From the NCBI GenBank assembly GCA_037833965.1, contig AP031352.1, positions 1,840,501 through 1,904,500 of the forward strand: a stretch of DNA of 64,000 nucleotides, given 5' to 3'. The notes beneath the pieces were generated by a model. It did not search any database. It was not told where the DNA came from and saw nothing but the letters and a program-made list of their open reading frames with translations. The number at the start of each line of letters is the position of its first letter. Positions within the stretch are counted from its first letter, which is position 1. The DNA is from Marchantia polymorpha subsp. ruderalis. Lineage: Eukaryota; Streptophyta; Marchantiopsida; Marchantiales; Marchantiaceae. Positions 41,338 through 52,648 of this stretch are shown here, one piece after another. Made by a program: the position numbers and the translations under genes.

Positions 41338-43893
41338 ATGTCGAAGGTTCCCCAGCTGCGAGTGTCTCCACTCAGGGTGCCGCAGATCGGTCTACGCGCA
41401 TTTCAAGATGTGCTGCTGGGGCTGAAGCTCGATTTTCTCCTGTGGGGGTGGAACAGGACATGTCCGGAGATGGTGCGCGAGTATCTGCAGGAGAGACACA
41501 AGCCCTCTCGCGGATTCCGTCCACATCCAGAAAGATGGGACATTTGCAACTGGGCGCAGGTGTTGGGCAGGTGTGCCGGCGAGGAAGGGGATCTCCTCTT
41601 CGAGGCCGATAGCGTGAAGGTGTCCCAGGAGGAAGAAATCTCCTACAATGAGCTCTTCAAAGTTGCCAGGCATCCCAAGAACGGTTTCCGGACACGAGAT
41701 TACAAAGATCGATTGCGGAGAAATGTCGCGACTGCATTGCTGCAGATATTGCAGCCGACCAAGACCGCTTACATGCATGGTTGGCAAGTAGAATTTGTGG
41801 AGCTAGTGTTGTCAGGAGCTCCAGTGCATTGGGCACGGCTCCTGTGGAAGGTGACGCGCCAACATGCGCAAGAAGAGAAAGGAGGAACCCTCAATCATCT
41901 ATCACCTTACTTGATCGTGTTTTATCGGGCGATGGGATGTTTGACAAATGCTGAGAAAACACGGTTTCCGCAGCTGACCCGGAGCTATCCAGGTAGATAT
42001 TCGAGGGAGGCCGAAATAGACACGGATCCGGACGAGGAACCTGCCAGTACGTCTCCGGCTCCGGCTCCAGCAAGAGCAGCAGAAGAACGTCGAAGTGAGC
42101 GCATTCCGCGAAAGCGGAAGTGGGATGAGAGACCTGAGGACAGGCAGCCGGAAGTGCCAGCTGCGCCGACTCGTGGTCGGCCCACCCCCGAGCCTCACAG
42201 TCGACCAAAACAGAGGGCACGCAAAATGCCAACTGGTACTGAGGAGACCGGGCGTACTCCGATCCGGCGGAATCTCACACAGGAGGAGATAATCGCGCAG
42301 ATTCTAGGGAAGACGACAAATACCTCTTCACAGAAGGCACCAATGCCTTCGGGAGGAGATGGACGGACTGACAGTCGGCCGACTACGAGTCGGACGACTG
42401 AAGGCCGACAAGCGGAAGGAAGGCCAACTGAACGGCGCGTTGAACCGGACCGCAGGCCGGAAGCAGAAGAGAGTTTGGCTGACGAGCCCACAATCCTCAG
42501 AGGGTCGTCCTCGGCGGAAGGCACTTCTGGGAAAACGCCACCAGCAAGCAGGCCAAGTGGAGTCAAGACGCGTAGAGTGTATCCGACTCCCAGTCGGACA
42601 ACTGCTGGTCGGCCGACTGCGAGTCGGACAACAGAGAGTCGGCCGGATTCGCCGACTGCGAGACGGACGGGGCCGACGACTAGTGTGCGGACGCCTTCGG
42701 CGGACGCACCTTCAGCGAAGACACCTTCCGCGCAGATAGCGCCGGAAGGGCATGCAGCAGAAGCGGGCGGTGCAAAAGTGACAAGAGTCATTGCGGCGTC
42801 GACCCCTTCGGAGACCGAAGATCGAGCCAGAACAGGGGCTGAAGCAGTGGGATCTCCCACTGCCCTGGATATTTTAGCAGGCAGTGGAGCAGAAGTCGCA
42901 GCGGAAGCTACTGCGCGCCACAGTTCCAGGGAGTCGCCAAGGGATTCGGTGGCGACTGAAATCCTCGAGACTGAGGAAGAGACGAGCTCGGAAGAGCAGG
43001 AAGCGGATTCGGTGCAGAAAACGCCAACAGGGGTGTTGTGCGAACAGATAGTTCCACTCCTGCGATATCTGGATCGCAAGACATCCAAGTACGCGGATAC
43101 TGGAAAACCGCAGTCTTATGTGGAGACTATCAGGCGAAGGACGAGGAGCAAGGTGGCAAGGTGGGCCTCTAGGTGCCAAGTATATGTGGATAGGAACACC
43201 GCCCTCCGACAACACCTGGCGGTCACACAGAAGCTATACCAAGCCTTGCAGCAGCAGAGGGAGGATGCGGCGACGAAAAGTCAGGCGGATGCCGAGCTAA
43301 TGCGGGCAAAGATCGAGTCGGAATTGCAGGAAGAGCGGAGACAAAACCACGTCCTAGCAGCCGAGCTTGCGCGCCAGACGCGCGCCTTAGAAGAAAGTCA
43401 AAGAGCCCGCAAGGAGGATGAGGAGTTGTTGCGCAACTTGCAATCCGAGTGCTCGGATTTGAGGGCACAACGTGCGGAAGCGGAAATGCAGCTAGCCGAG
43501 GTGGAAAGCAGCTGCAGGGCGCGAGGAGAGTTGGCGACACGGGTGACTCGTTGTCTAAAAGGATACGCCCATTGGAAGGTGGCAGCTCAAGAGAGTATCA
43601 CACTCAGGGAGTTCGAGCTTCGGGCGGCGGCATTGACGGAGGGTGACAGTCGGAGTCGGCGGCGAGTGGTGAGGAAATTAGAAACCTTCTTGTCGGGTGC
43701 GCGCGACACTATGGCGCACTTAGAGTCGGAAGTCACTACAGCGCTCCGACGCCTGGGGTTGCGCAGCCGGTCGGAAGACTGGCAAGGTAGAGACAGCGAG
43801 CGGAGCAGTCCGGCGCGCAGGAGGCGCAGCACCGGATCAGCCGAGTGCAGTAGAATAGTTTGGTTTCGCGCAGATGTTGCGAGTAGTAGATAG
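41338..43893 (+). CDS. LTR-encoded protein, subfamily A, 851 aa, intact
   Basis: Second uninterrupted A copy, colinear with 3719-6274 and closely similar throughout. ATG 41338 gives MSKVPQLRV. The frame is also open for 96 codons upstream, back to 41050, as in the antisense A copy (to 55492), but it is not open in E1, so the upstream extension is doubtful. Same layout: N-terminal domain with FLLWGWN and LNHLSPYLIVFYR, Pro/Ser/Thr/Arg-rich middle with PTASRTTE repeats, acidic segment, PLLRYLDRKTSKYA, coiled coil, Arg-rich tail. It stays open although it is in a solo LTR with no gag-pol attached. Function unknown. Confidence 0.87.
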   Translation: MSKVPQLRVSPLRVPQIGLRAFQDVLLGLKLDFLLWGWNRTCPEMVREYLQERHKPSRGFRPHPERWDICNWAQVLGRCAGEEGDLLFEADSVKVSQEEEISYNELFKVARHPKNGFRTRDYKDRLRRNVATALLQILQPTKTAYMHGWQVEFVELVLSGAPVHWARLLWKVTRQHAQEEKGGTLNHLSPYLIVFYRAMGCLTNAEKTRFPQLTRSYPGRYSREAEIDTDPDEEPASTSPAPAPARAAEERRSERIPRKRKWDERPEDRQPEVPAAPTRGRPTPEPHSRPKQRARKMPTGTEETGRTPIRRNLTQEEIIAQILGKTTNTSSQKAPMPSGGDGRTDSRPTTSRTTEGRQAEGRPTERRVEPDRRPEAEESLADEPTILRGSSSAEGTSGKTPPASRPSGVKTRRVYPTPSRTTAGRPTASRTTESRPDSPTARRTGPTTSVRTPSADAPSAKTPSAQIAPEGHAAEAGGAKVTRVIAASTPSETEDRARTGAEAVGSPTALDILAGSGAEVAAEATARHSSRESPRDSVATEILETEEETSSEEQEADSVQKTPTGVLCEQIVPLLRYLDRKTSKYADTGKPQSYVETIRRRTRSKVARWASRCQVYVDRNTALRQHLAVTQKLYQALQQQREDAATKSQADAELMRAKIESELQEERRQNHVLAAELARQTRALEESQRARKEDEELLRNLQSECSDLRAQRAEAEMQLAEVESSCRARGELATRVTRCLKGYAHWKVAAQESITLREFELRAAALTEGDSRSRRRVVRKLETFLSGARDTMAHLESEVTTALRRLGLRSRSEDWQGRDSERSSPARRRRSTGSAECSRIVWFRADVASSR

Positions 43894-43925
43894 GATAGCG
43901 TAGTGCTAGTTAGGATCTTTGAGGG

Positions 43926-43954
43926 TATAAAGTAGATCAAGGCGTTTTGCCTTG
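43926..43954 (+). promoter_or_regulatory. Solo A LTR TATA box and hairpin
   Basis: TATAAAG 43926-43932, hairpin CAAGGC-gtttt-GCCTTG 43938-43954. Confidence 0.75.
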
Positions 43955-44853
43955 GGACTCTTCCAGTTTCGGAAGTGCAGATCAGGAACTCACTTTCTTG
44001 GCGTGTTTGTGCATTTTGGTCCAGGCACCACGTAGGGAAGCTGCAGCATAGCGAAGTTACCGTATGTTGTAGTTGAAGGCCTTCGGCCGAATGTTCAGAG
44101 CTAGCACCCGGTTAGAGACTTGAGTAGTGCGGATCTGCACCTGCGGGTGATTTCTGATGCTCAGAGCCGGCTGCGAGTTAGATACTTGAACAGTTCCCCC
44201 TTACTCCTTCGAGTGACATATCCTGATTGTACTCCTACGGGAAGTTTCCCCTGAATGCCAATGTGAAGTTTTATTACTTCGTGTAAACCTTGGTTTGTAA
44301 TTCAGGTGGTGTGTGTGTTACTGGATCGTGTTTCAGTAAGTTCTCAGTCGGGTCTGCACTCCCTGCGTTTGGTGTGATAGTCGAGGGTGACGTCCACGGC
44401 GTATGAAGAGGCTTCGTTCCAAAGTGGGAAGTCCAATCCGGGTACCCTCCGCTAGTTCCTGGCGGAAGGGCAGTAAAAGCCGGAGTGGGAGGCACTACCT
44501 GCAGAACCTCTGAGTGAACTTTTGAGACACTTTCCTCCTGAAATCCGAAGCGGAGGTCCTGACCGACCTCCGAGTTGTGCTTTTGCCTGTTTCAGGTGTG
44601 TGTGTGTGTGAGTGTGTTGAGTGACCACGCTGTACCGTGCATCCTCCGAGCATCCTCCGAGTTGAGATCCTCCTCCGAGTCGAGCCTCCGAGTCGAGCAC
44701 TGCAGTATTTCTGGGAGTGACAGTCGCCTAGAATTCAAACTCTACAAAAGTCTGTTAAAACGTGACATTTTTACTCTGTGTGTTGCCTCTGTCCCTGTGG
44801 GTTCGATCTTTTTACCACCATACTGCAGTTTTAGCCTTTGGTGGGTTATTACA

Positions 44854-46465
44854 AGAGGGTTCTTGATGCTGCTCTTCTTCGGACTCCTCTCTCCATCGCC
44901 GCTTCCGCGGCGCTCGTGCTGCAGGAGTATTCCTCCCTTCGTCCCTCCTCGTTGACGGAGTAGAAGTCGGTGACTCCTCTGCATCAGTGTCGACCTCATT
45001 CTCCCGCACATACCTCCCGGGATGATCGACGGACAACGGCGGAAAACGAGCAAGCTCCGCCGCTGTCAAACAATTCCGCTGTCGATAAAAATTGATGAGG
45101 AAAGGAGAGAGATGATTTAGAGTCCCCCCCTTCTCTTCAAAAGCGTGCTGTCGCATCACCCTGTGCAGGATGCTTGCCCAGTGAATTGGAGTTCCCTCGA
45201 TGATGCACTCCACAAAAGAGACCTGCCACAATGTGATGTAGCAGGCGCGGTGTGGCTGCAGTAATTGCAGCAACGCCGCGGACAAAGTCCGGCGGAATCG
45301 ATCCTTGTAATCGCGGGTCTTGTACCCATTCTTGGTAGACTTCCCCTTCTTGAACAGCTCCACAAATTGCGCCTCTTCCTGCTTGGTCACCTTGACGCTC
45401 TCACTATCGAAGAGGAGGTGCCCTGGCATGTCGGCACATCTCCCCAATGCCTGCGCCCAATCTTGGACTGTCCACCGATCAACATGCGAACACAATCCGC
45501 GCGAAGGTGGACCCTGTGGCTCTAGCCACTCGCGCACCATATCCCCACAGATGTAGTTCCATCCCCATAGCAAGAAATCGAGCTTTCTTGCTATCAGGCG
45601 CTCCTCGAAAGCGCGCAGCCCGTTCTGTGGTAGTCGGAGCGGCAGCATCCGCAATCGGCCCAGTCTCGTCATTGCGTTCTTGGAGTTCGCCCGCTCGCTC
45701 ATTCTACTTCCGCTCCGCTCGAGCTCCTTTCTTCCTCGGCAAACTCTAATCGCCCTCAATTCCAAATCACGCGCACTCACTTCTCCCTCAATCACCAGGA
45801 AATCCTCTGCGTGGCGATGTCAAGAATGCTTAGCAGCCAGCAGATGGACGCGCGCAGCTCGCACTAGACAATGGAATCGCGAATTCAAGAATGGGACAGG
45901 ATGGGACAAGAATTCAAGAAGCGCCTGTGCACAGGCGCACGCCTGTGCGTAGGCGAACTTTGCGCCTATCTCAAAACCCTATTTCGCCTGTGCGCAGGCG
46001 AACTTCCTTCGTCCGCGCATAGGACAAAACTTCTCCGCCTGTGCGCAGGCGAAGAGCTGAGTATCTTACAACCTTCATAACTCCCGGAGTCCTCATCCGT
46101 TGTGGGCGTTCTCGGGCTCGTTGGAATCAGCGCGTCGAGTTCTTTCCAACGAAACCCTAACTAAGTCAAGACGTTACGGGGTTGACCTAAATATGAAGGA
46201 TTTCCCTACCGCCACGGACGCAGCGCCGAAGGCGGGTTTTGCGCCTTGCGCCGTAGGGATCCTAACTGCAGAGCTCGCAGGGAGGGTGGTGCCCTTCCTT
46301 ACCGCTGCACCCAACTCCTAGATTCTACGAGGTCCCTTGAGAATCTCTGCGATCTTCCGAATTCACTCTGTTTTGATGCACCGAAGGCTATTTACATTGC
46401 TGCCGGGGTACCGTTTTCCAAAAATGTTTTAATTTCCTCAAAATTACCAAAAGTGGGGTACCACA
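44854..46465 (-). mobile_element. E2 LTR segment (5' end of the LTR)
   Basis: Antisense B LTR from the conserved N-terminal domain to the LTR start at 46465 (GTGGGGTACCACA in plus-strand view). About 0.68 kb present in other copies is missing near 45898-45920, with short filler made of nearby sequence. Palindromes persist at 45921-46060. Confidence 0.9.
46075..46200. repeat. Dyad module, copy in E2 LTR (antisense)
   Basis: CATAACTCCCGG ... CTCGTTGGAATCAGCGCGTCG ... TTTCCAACGA ... ATATGAAGG. Confidence 0.8.
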
Positions 46466-47207
46466 CTCGATTACATCCGCAAATGCGATAGTTGCCAGAG
46501 GACGGGGAGACCAACGCCTACAACATGATGGCCCCTGACTCCCATCATGCCTCTAGCACCTTTCGAAAAGTGGGGCATCGACTTTGTAGGGCCGATACAA
46601 CCAGTGACTAGGAACACACGAAGGCGCTACATTCTGGTAGCTACGGACTACGCCACCAAAATGGTGGAGGCCAAGGCCACAAGAAAAGATGATGCAGCCA
46701 CAGTGGCAGCCTTCTTGTTCGAGTCGATCATCACGCGCTACGGGTGTCCCTTAGAGCTCGTCAGCGACCGGGGCACGCATTTTCTGAACCAGATCATCGA
46801 AGATCTGACACGATATTTCCACATCAAGCACCGGAAGACTACCCCATACAATCCCAAGGCGAATGGATTGACGGAGAAGTCCAATTGTCTGTTGTGTAAA
46901 ATACTACTCAAGGTCACGGTAAACCACACTTACGACTGGGATACGAAGTTAGCAGCCGCTCTATGGGCGTACCGGACAGTTAATGAATGGGTGATTATTC
47001 ATTAATTATGAATAATGAATGGGTGATTTGGCACTGCTCTACAACAGCAGGCATGCCAGATTCCCAGGCAAACTGCACCTAAGATGGATGGGACCTTACA
47101 GGGTTGTCGAAGTCTTCTCAAATGGATCCATCCAACTTGCGGACCTGGCCGGCGATTTGTTAGGCACCCGAGTGAACGGGTGGTGGTTGAAGAAATATCA
47201 CATGTGA
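46466..47207 (+). pseudogene. E5 pol, C-terminal integrase fragment
   Basis: Resumes inside the integrase zinc finger (YIRKCDSCQRTGR), where E2 inserted. A CGA-to-TGA stop interrupts it before WPLTPIMP near 46526. The core has GIDFVGPI, VSDRGTHF and LTEKSN. After AYRTV (46979) about 270 bases present in E1 are replaced by about 40 bases of AT-rich filler. The GPY module (RWMGPYRV) and the C-terminus KKYHM then follow. It is inactive. The upstream part of E5 lies left of the window, beyond E2. Confidence 0.92.
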
Positions 47208-47231
47208 GTGTTCGCGTGGGCGCTCACAATT

Positions 47232-47242
47232 GAGGAGGGGAG
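47232..47242 (+). promoter_or_regulatory. E5 polypurine tract
   Basis: GAGGAGGGGAG just before the LTR at 47245, matching the E1 tract in place and sequence. Confidence 0.85.
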
Positions 47243-47514
47243 CATGTGGTAGCCCACTTTTGGTAATTTTGAGGAAATTAAAACATTTTTGGAAAACTGT
47301 ACCACGGCAGCAATGTAAATAGCCTTCGGTGCATCAAAACAAAGTGAATTCGGAAGATCGCAGAGATTCTCGAGGGACCTCGTAGAATCTAGGAGTTGGG
47401 TGCAGCTGTAAGGAAGGGCACCACCCTCCCTGCGAGCTCTGCAGTTAGGATCCCTACGGCGCAAGGCGCAAAATCCGCCTTCGGCGCTGCGTCCGCGGCG
47501 GTAGGGAAATCCTT

Positions 47515-47637
47515 CATATTTAGGTCAATCCCCAAACGTCTTGACTTAGTTAGGGTCTCGTTGGAAAGAGCTCAACGCGCTGATTCCAACGAGCCCAAGA
47601 ACGCCAACAACGGATGAGGACTCCGGGAGTGATGAAG
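47515..47637. repeat. Dyad module, copy in E5 LTR
   Basis: CATATTTAGGTC ... CTCGTTGGAAAGAGCTCAACGCGCTGATTCCAACGAG (perfect 10-bp stem) ... GATGAAGG. Confidence 0.85.
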
Positions 47638-50534
47638 GTTGTAAGATACTCAGCTCTTCACCTGTGCACAGGCGGAGAAGTTTTGTCCTATGCGCGGACG
47701 AAGGAAGTTCGCCTGCGCACAGGCGAAATAGGGTTTTGATGTAGGCGCGAAGTTCGCCTACGCACAGGTGTGCGCCTGTGCACAGGCGCTTCGGCGTCGG
47801 CGGGAAATCCGCCTTGGGCCCTAGAAATGCGCCTTGTGAGGTAGAAATTGTACGGCGCCTTCTGCGCCAGCGCAACGCCGCGGACGAGCAAGGAGCCGCC
47901 AGAATAGTAAAATCCGTACGGACCGTACGGACTGTACGGACGGGGCGGTAGGATGCGCTCTTGGACGGACGGAGTTGCGGCGGCGAGAGCGCCAACGGAG
48001 AGACAAGGAACGGACAGTCTGGACGGAGTCGGTTGACCGCGGTCAACGCCTTCCGCGCCAGCGCATCGACGCGGACGGACTTCGCCTCCGCACAGGCGAG
48101 CGCCTGTGCACAGGAGGGTGAAGTTCCGCGCCGGTGGAGAATCCGCCGAGGAGTCCGCCTGCGCGCAGGCGGGAGTTGAACTTTTGTCCGACATGCGGAC
48201 ACACGCGCCGAGGCAGAGGAGGATTGGCTGAGGAGCGGTACGAACGAGTGTACCGCGCAAGGCGGAAAATCTGCCTTCGGCGCTGCGCACCCGTGTCCGC
48301 GGCGTAGTACGCTCGCGGAGTTCAAATTCGCCAATTCGAGCGTGAGAGTTAAATCGGCGTCGGCGGAGCGTGAAGCCGCGCGTGAGAGCGGAGACCGTTT
48401 TAGCGTAGAGCCGGCGCGGCCATCAATTGAGTCGTCCTTCACGAGCAAGAGCCGACCATGACCTTCGACCGGGAGGCGGAGAGCGTCCCATTATTGAATT
48501 CGCGATTCCATTCTCTAGTGCGAGCTGCGCGCGTCCACCTGCTGGCTGCTAAGCATTCTCGACATCGCCGCGCAGAGGATTTCTTGGTAATTGAGGGAGA
48601 AGTGAGTGCGCGTGATTTGGAATTGAGGGAGATTAGAGTTTGCCGAGGAAGAAAGGAGCTCGAGCGGAGCGGGAGGAAAATTTGCGAGCAGGCGAACTTC
48701 AAGAACGCAATGACGAGACTGGGCCGATTGCGGATGCTGCCGCTCCGACTACCACAGAACGGGCTGCGCGCTTTCGAGGAGCGCCTGATAGCAAGAAAGC
48801 TCGATTTCTTGCTATGGGGATGGAACTACATCTGTGTGGATATGGTGCGCGAGTGGCTAGAGCCACAGGGACTACCTACGCGCGGATTGCGGCCGCATGT
48901 TGATCGATGGACGGTCCAAGATTGGGCGCAGGCATTGGGGAGATGTGCCGGCATCCCAGGGCACCTCCTCTTCGATAGTGAGAGCGTCAAAGTGTCCAAG
49001 CAGGAAGAGGCGCAATTTGTGGAGCTGTTCAAGCGGGGGAAGTCTACCAAGAATGGGTACAAGACCCGCGATTACAAGGATCGATTCCGCCGAACTTTGG
49101 CTACCGCGCTACTGCAATTACTGTAGCCGCACCGCGCCTGCTACATCACATTGTGGCAGGTCTCTTTTGTGGAGTGCATCATCGAGGGAACTCCAATTCA
49201 CTGGGCGAGCATCCTGCACAGGGTGATGCGACAGCACGCTTTTGAGGAGAAGGGGGGAACTCTAAATCATCTCTCTCCTTTCCTCATCAATTTTTATCGA
49301 CAGCGAAATTGTTTGACCGCGGCGGAGCGTGCTCGTTTTCCGCCGTTGTCCGTCGACCATCCCGGGAGGTATGTGCGGGAGAATGAGGTCGACACTGATG
49401 CAGAGGAGTCGCCGACTTCTACTCCGTCAAGGCGGAGGGACGAAGGGAGGAATACTCCTGCAGCAAGAGTGCCGCGGAAGCGGCGATGGAGAGAGGAGTC
49501 CGAAGAGGAGCAACATCAAGAACCCACGGCTCCCATTCGACCGCGGCCGTTGTACGAATCGTACAGCCGGCCGAAGCAGAAGGCGCGCAGGCTTGTGTTA
49601 CCAGCCAGCAGCGCGGACACGGCAACGATTGCGACGGAGAAAGGAAGTGCGTCGCCAGAGAAGAACGAGGGAGCGCGGACGTCTGCAGGAGCAACGGACC
49701 ACGCTGCACCCTCGACGGACGAGAGGCCGCCTACGGGCCAAGGGCCTCCGGAGTTACCACGTGCGTTGCGGACAGGTGTTCCGCCTGCGCACAGGCGAGC
49801 CTCGACGGACGGGCGAGCACAAGCGGACGTGGACCTACGCCTACGCGTGGGAAGAAGCAGTCCGCCTGTGCACAGGCGCTCGCCTGTGCACAGGTCGCCT
49901 CAACACGTGCCGCCTGTGCACAGGCAGGAATCACCCCCGTTCCAACGGAGGAAGGGGAAGGAGCCGGCGGAAGATCCGCCTACGGGACACAGGCCTTCGG
50001 GGCCAGACCCTCCGGCGCACAACGCGCCGCGATTTGCGCCTTCGGCGCCAGGGCCTTCGGGCCGAGGAGATGCGAGCAGGGAGCGTGCGGAGGCCGCACC
50101 ATCGGCGGGTAATCCGCCGGTAGATGCGCCTTCGGCGGTAGGGCCTACGGGCCAAGGGACATCGGGCGAGCGGCCCCGGCTATGTCGCCTTTGGCGATAG
50201 ACGCCTTCGGCGCAGCGCCTGCGGCGGACATGGCGCCGGCATTTGCGCCTGCGCACAGGCCAGGCACAACCCCCGCGCAGGACCGATCGAGGGAGCAGCA
50301 CCTGACGGAGCGGCGCCAAAAAGAAGTTGTCGGCTTCTTATGTAATAACCCACTAAATGCTAAAACTGCAATATAGTGGTAGAAAGGTCGAACCCACAGG
50401 GACAGAGGAACACACAGGGTACAAAGTGTCACGTTTAACAGACTATTGAGGAGTTTGAATTCTCAGGCAACTGTCACTCCCACAAATACTACAAGTGTCC
50501 ACTCGGAGCGCACTCGGAGGTCGCACAGTGCAGC

Positions 50535-50565
<31 letters not shown>

Positions 50566-51297
50566 GCCTGAAACTACAGAAACACAACCCAGAGATCCGT
50601 TAGGACCTCTACTCAAGATTTCAGGGGGGAAAGTCTCTCGAGAGTACACTCAGCGAAGCTGCGGGCAGTGGCTTCCAACTCCGGCTTTTACAACACTTCC
50701 ACTAGCTTGCTGCTAGTGTAGGAAACTCGGTTTGGACTGCCTACTTCGGATCGAAGTCACTCCTACGCGGTGAACAACACTCTCAACTCACAAAACGCGC
50801 AGAGAACACAGGTCCGTACTGAAGGACTCACTGAGAATCATTCCAGTAACACAATAACAGTCTATTGAAGAGTTTGAATTCTTAGGCACTTGTCATTCCC
50901 AGAAATACTACAGGGGTTACCCTCAAGGCACCTGCTGCAGCGTAACCTGAATTTACAACCAAGGCTTACACGAAGTAGCAAAACTTCACTTTGGCATTCA
51001 GGGGAAAAATCCCAAAGGAGTACAATTAGAAAGAAACACTCAAAGGTGTAAGGGCGAAACTGTTCAAGTATCTAACTAGTCACTGGCTCTAAGCATCGGC
51101 AGTCACCCGCAGGTGCAGATCCGAACTACTCAAGTCTCTAACCAATGTACTAGCTCTGAACATTCGGCCGAAGGCCTTCAGCTACAAAATGCGGAACGCT
51201 AAGTTGTAACTCCTCGTGCGTGGTGACAGAACTCAAGGGCACAAAAACGCATAGGAAATGGATTCCTGATCTGCACTTCTGAGTTTGGGAAAGAACC

Positions 51298-51326
51298 CCA
51301 GGCAAAACGCCTGGAACTATTTTATA
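51298..51326 (-). promoter_or_regulatory. E6 LTR TATA box and hairpin (antisense)
   Basis: TTTTATA 51320-51326 (TATAAAA on the minus strand), hairpin CCAGGC-aaaac-GCCTGG 51298-51314. Confidence 0.75.
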
Positions 51327-52587
51327 CCTTCTAAGTCCTAACTAGAACTACACTGCACTACGCTACACGCCTGCACGGAACCACGCTACACTATACTCCG
51401 CGGAACCTGTGCTACGTCTCCTGCGCGACGGACTGCCGCGCACTAACTCCCTACCCTGCCAGTCTTCCGCTCGACTGCGCAGTCCCAATCGCTGCAACGC
51501 CGCGGACACCTCCACTTCGAGGGCGGACATGGTATCCCGCGCCTTCAACAGAAAAGCGTCGAGCTTCTTTGCTACCTTCCGCCGACTCCTGCTGTCGCCT
51601 GACAACAACCCGGCTGCGCGAAGTTCAAACTCACGTAGTGTGAGTTTCTCCTGCGCCGCCACTTCCAAGTGGGCGTAGCCTTTGAGACTGTAATAACCCA
51701 CCAAAGGCTAAAACTGCAGTATGGTGGTAAAAAGATCGAACCCACAGGGACAGAGGCAACACACAGAGTAAAAGTGTCACGTTTAACAGACTTTTGTAGA
51801 GTTTGAATTCTAGGCGACTGTCACTCCCAGAAATACTGTAGTGCTCGACTCGGAGGCTCGACTCGGAGGAGGATCTCGACTCGGAGGATGCTCGGAGGAT
51901 GCACGGTACAGCGTGATCACTCAACACACACACACATACACACACCTGAAACTGGCAAAAGCACAACTCGGAGGTCGGTCAGGACCTCCGCTTCGGATTT
52001 CAGGAGGAAAGTGTCTCAAAAGTTCACTCAGAGGTTCTGCAGGTAGTGACTCCCACTCCGGCTTTTACTGCCCTTCCGCCAGGAACTAGCGTAGGGTACC
52101 CGGACTGGACTTCCCACTTCGGAACGAAGCCTCTTCATACGCCGTGGACGTCACCCTCGACTCTCACACCAAACGCAGGGAGTGCAGACCCGACTGAGAA
52201 CTTAACTGAGACACGATCCAGTAACACACACACAACCTGAATTGCAAACCAAGGCTTACACGAAGTAATAAAACTTCACATTGGCATTCAGGGGAAACTT
52301 CCCGTAGGAGTACAATCAGGATATGTCACTCGAAGGAGTAAGGGGGAACTGTTCAAGTCTCTAACTCGCAGCCGGCTCTGAGCATCAGAAATCACCCACA
52401 GGTGCAGATCCGCACTACTCAAGTCTCTAACCGGGTACTAGCTCTGAACATTCAGCCGAAGGCCTTCAACTACAACATACGGTAACTTCGCTATGCTGCA
52501 GCTTCTCTACGTGGTGCCAGGACCAAAATACACAAACACGCCAAGAAAGTGAGTTCCTGATCTGCACTTCCGAAACTGGAAGAGTCC

Positions 52588-52616
52588 CAAGGCAAAACGC
52601 CTTGATCTATTTTATA
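52588..52616 (-). promoter_or_regulatory. Antisense solo A LTR TATA box and hairpin
   Basis: TTTTATA 52610-52616 and CAAGGC-aaaac-GCCTTG 52588-52604. Confidence 0.75.
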
Positions 52617-52648
52617 CCCTCAAAGGTCCTAACTAGCACTACGCTATC

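Larger units (their letters stand above)
39978..44853 (+). mobile_element. Solo LTR, giant subfamily A (4876 bp) with intact ORF
   Basis: TGTGGTAACACAC to GTGGGTTATTACA, with the perfect AGAGG duplication (39973-39977 and 44854-44858). The empty site is visible in the paralogous LTR around 58310-58325. Non-coding 39978-41337, ORF 41338-43893, TATA 43926, R-U5 to 44853. Confidence 0.96.
27862..45885 (-). pseudogene. E2 copy of the LTR-encoded protein, in three pieces
   Basis: N-terminal piece 45885-44859 (the conserved domain, but the region before GEVSARDLELR is damaged by the nearby deletion), middle piece 39977-38814 (PSA repeats and acidic block) and C-terminal piece 28736-27862 (coiled coil, ending SVAWFRAGV). 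They are separated by the solo A LTR and by E4. A GAG-to-TAG stop lies near 28716. The coiled coil has the variant also seen in the E5 and E7 copies (ERKAHALDKRRKDR), unlike the solo B LTR. Confidence 0.88.
7233..46465 (-). mobile_element. E2, antisense giant-LTR Ty3/gypsy element, heavily interrupted
   Basis: Pieces in E2 order (right to left): 5' LTR 46465-44854, 39977-38809, 28736-27025 and 14916 to ~14776; gag 14775-14181; then gag-protease 8759-7233. The rest lies left of the window. Each gap is an insertion with a matching 5-bp duplication: AGAGG (39973/44854), CGGCG (28732/38809), CGGAG (14912/27025) and TATTG (8755/14181). E1 cuts it at 7232/7233. Its right edge, GGTACCACA|CTCGA at 46465, is inside the integrase of E5. 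The LTR also lost about 0.68 kb near 45898, and the LTR-gag junction with the primer-binding site is deleted near 14776. Confidence 0.88.
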
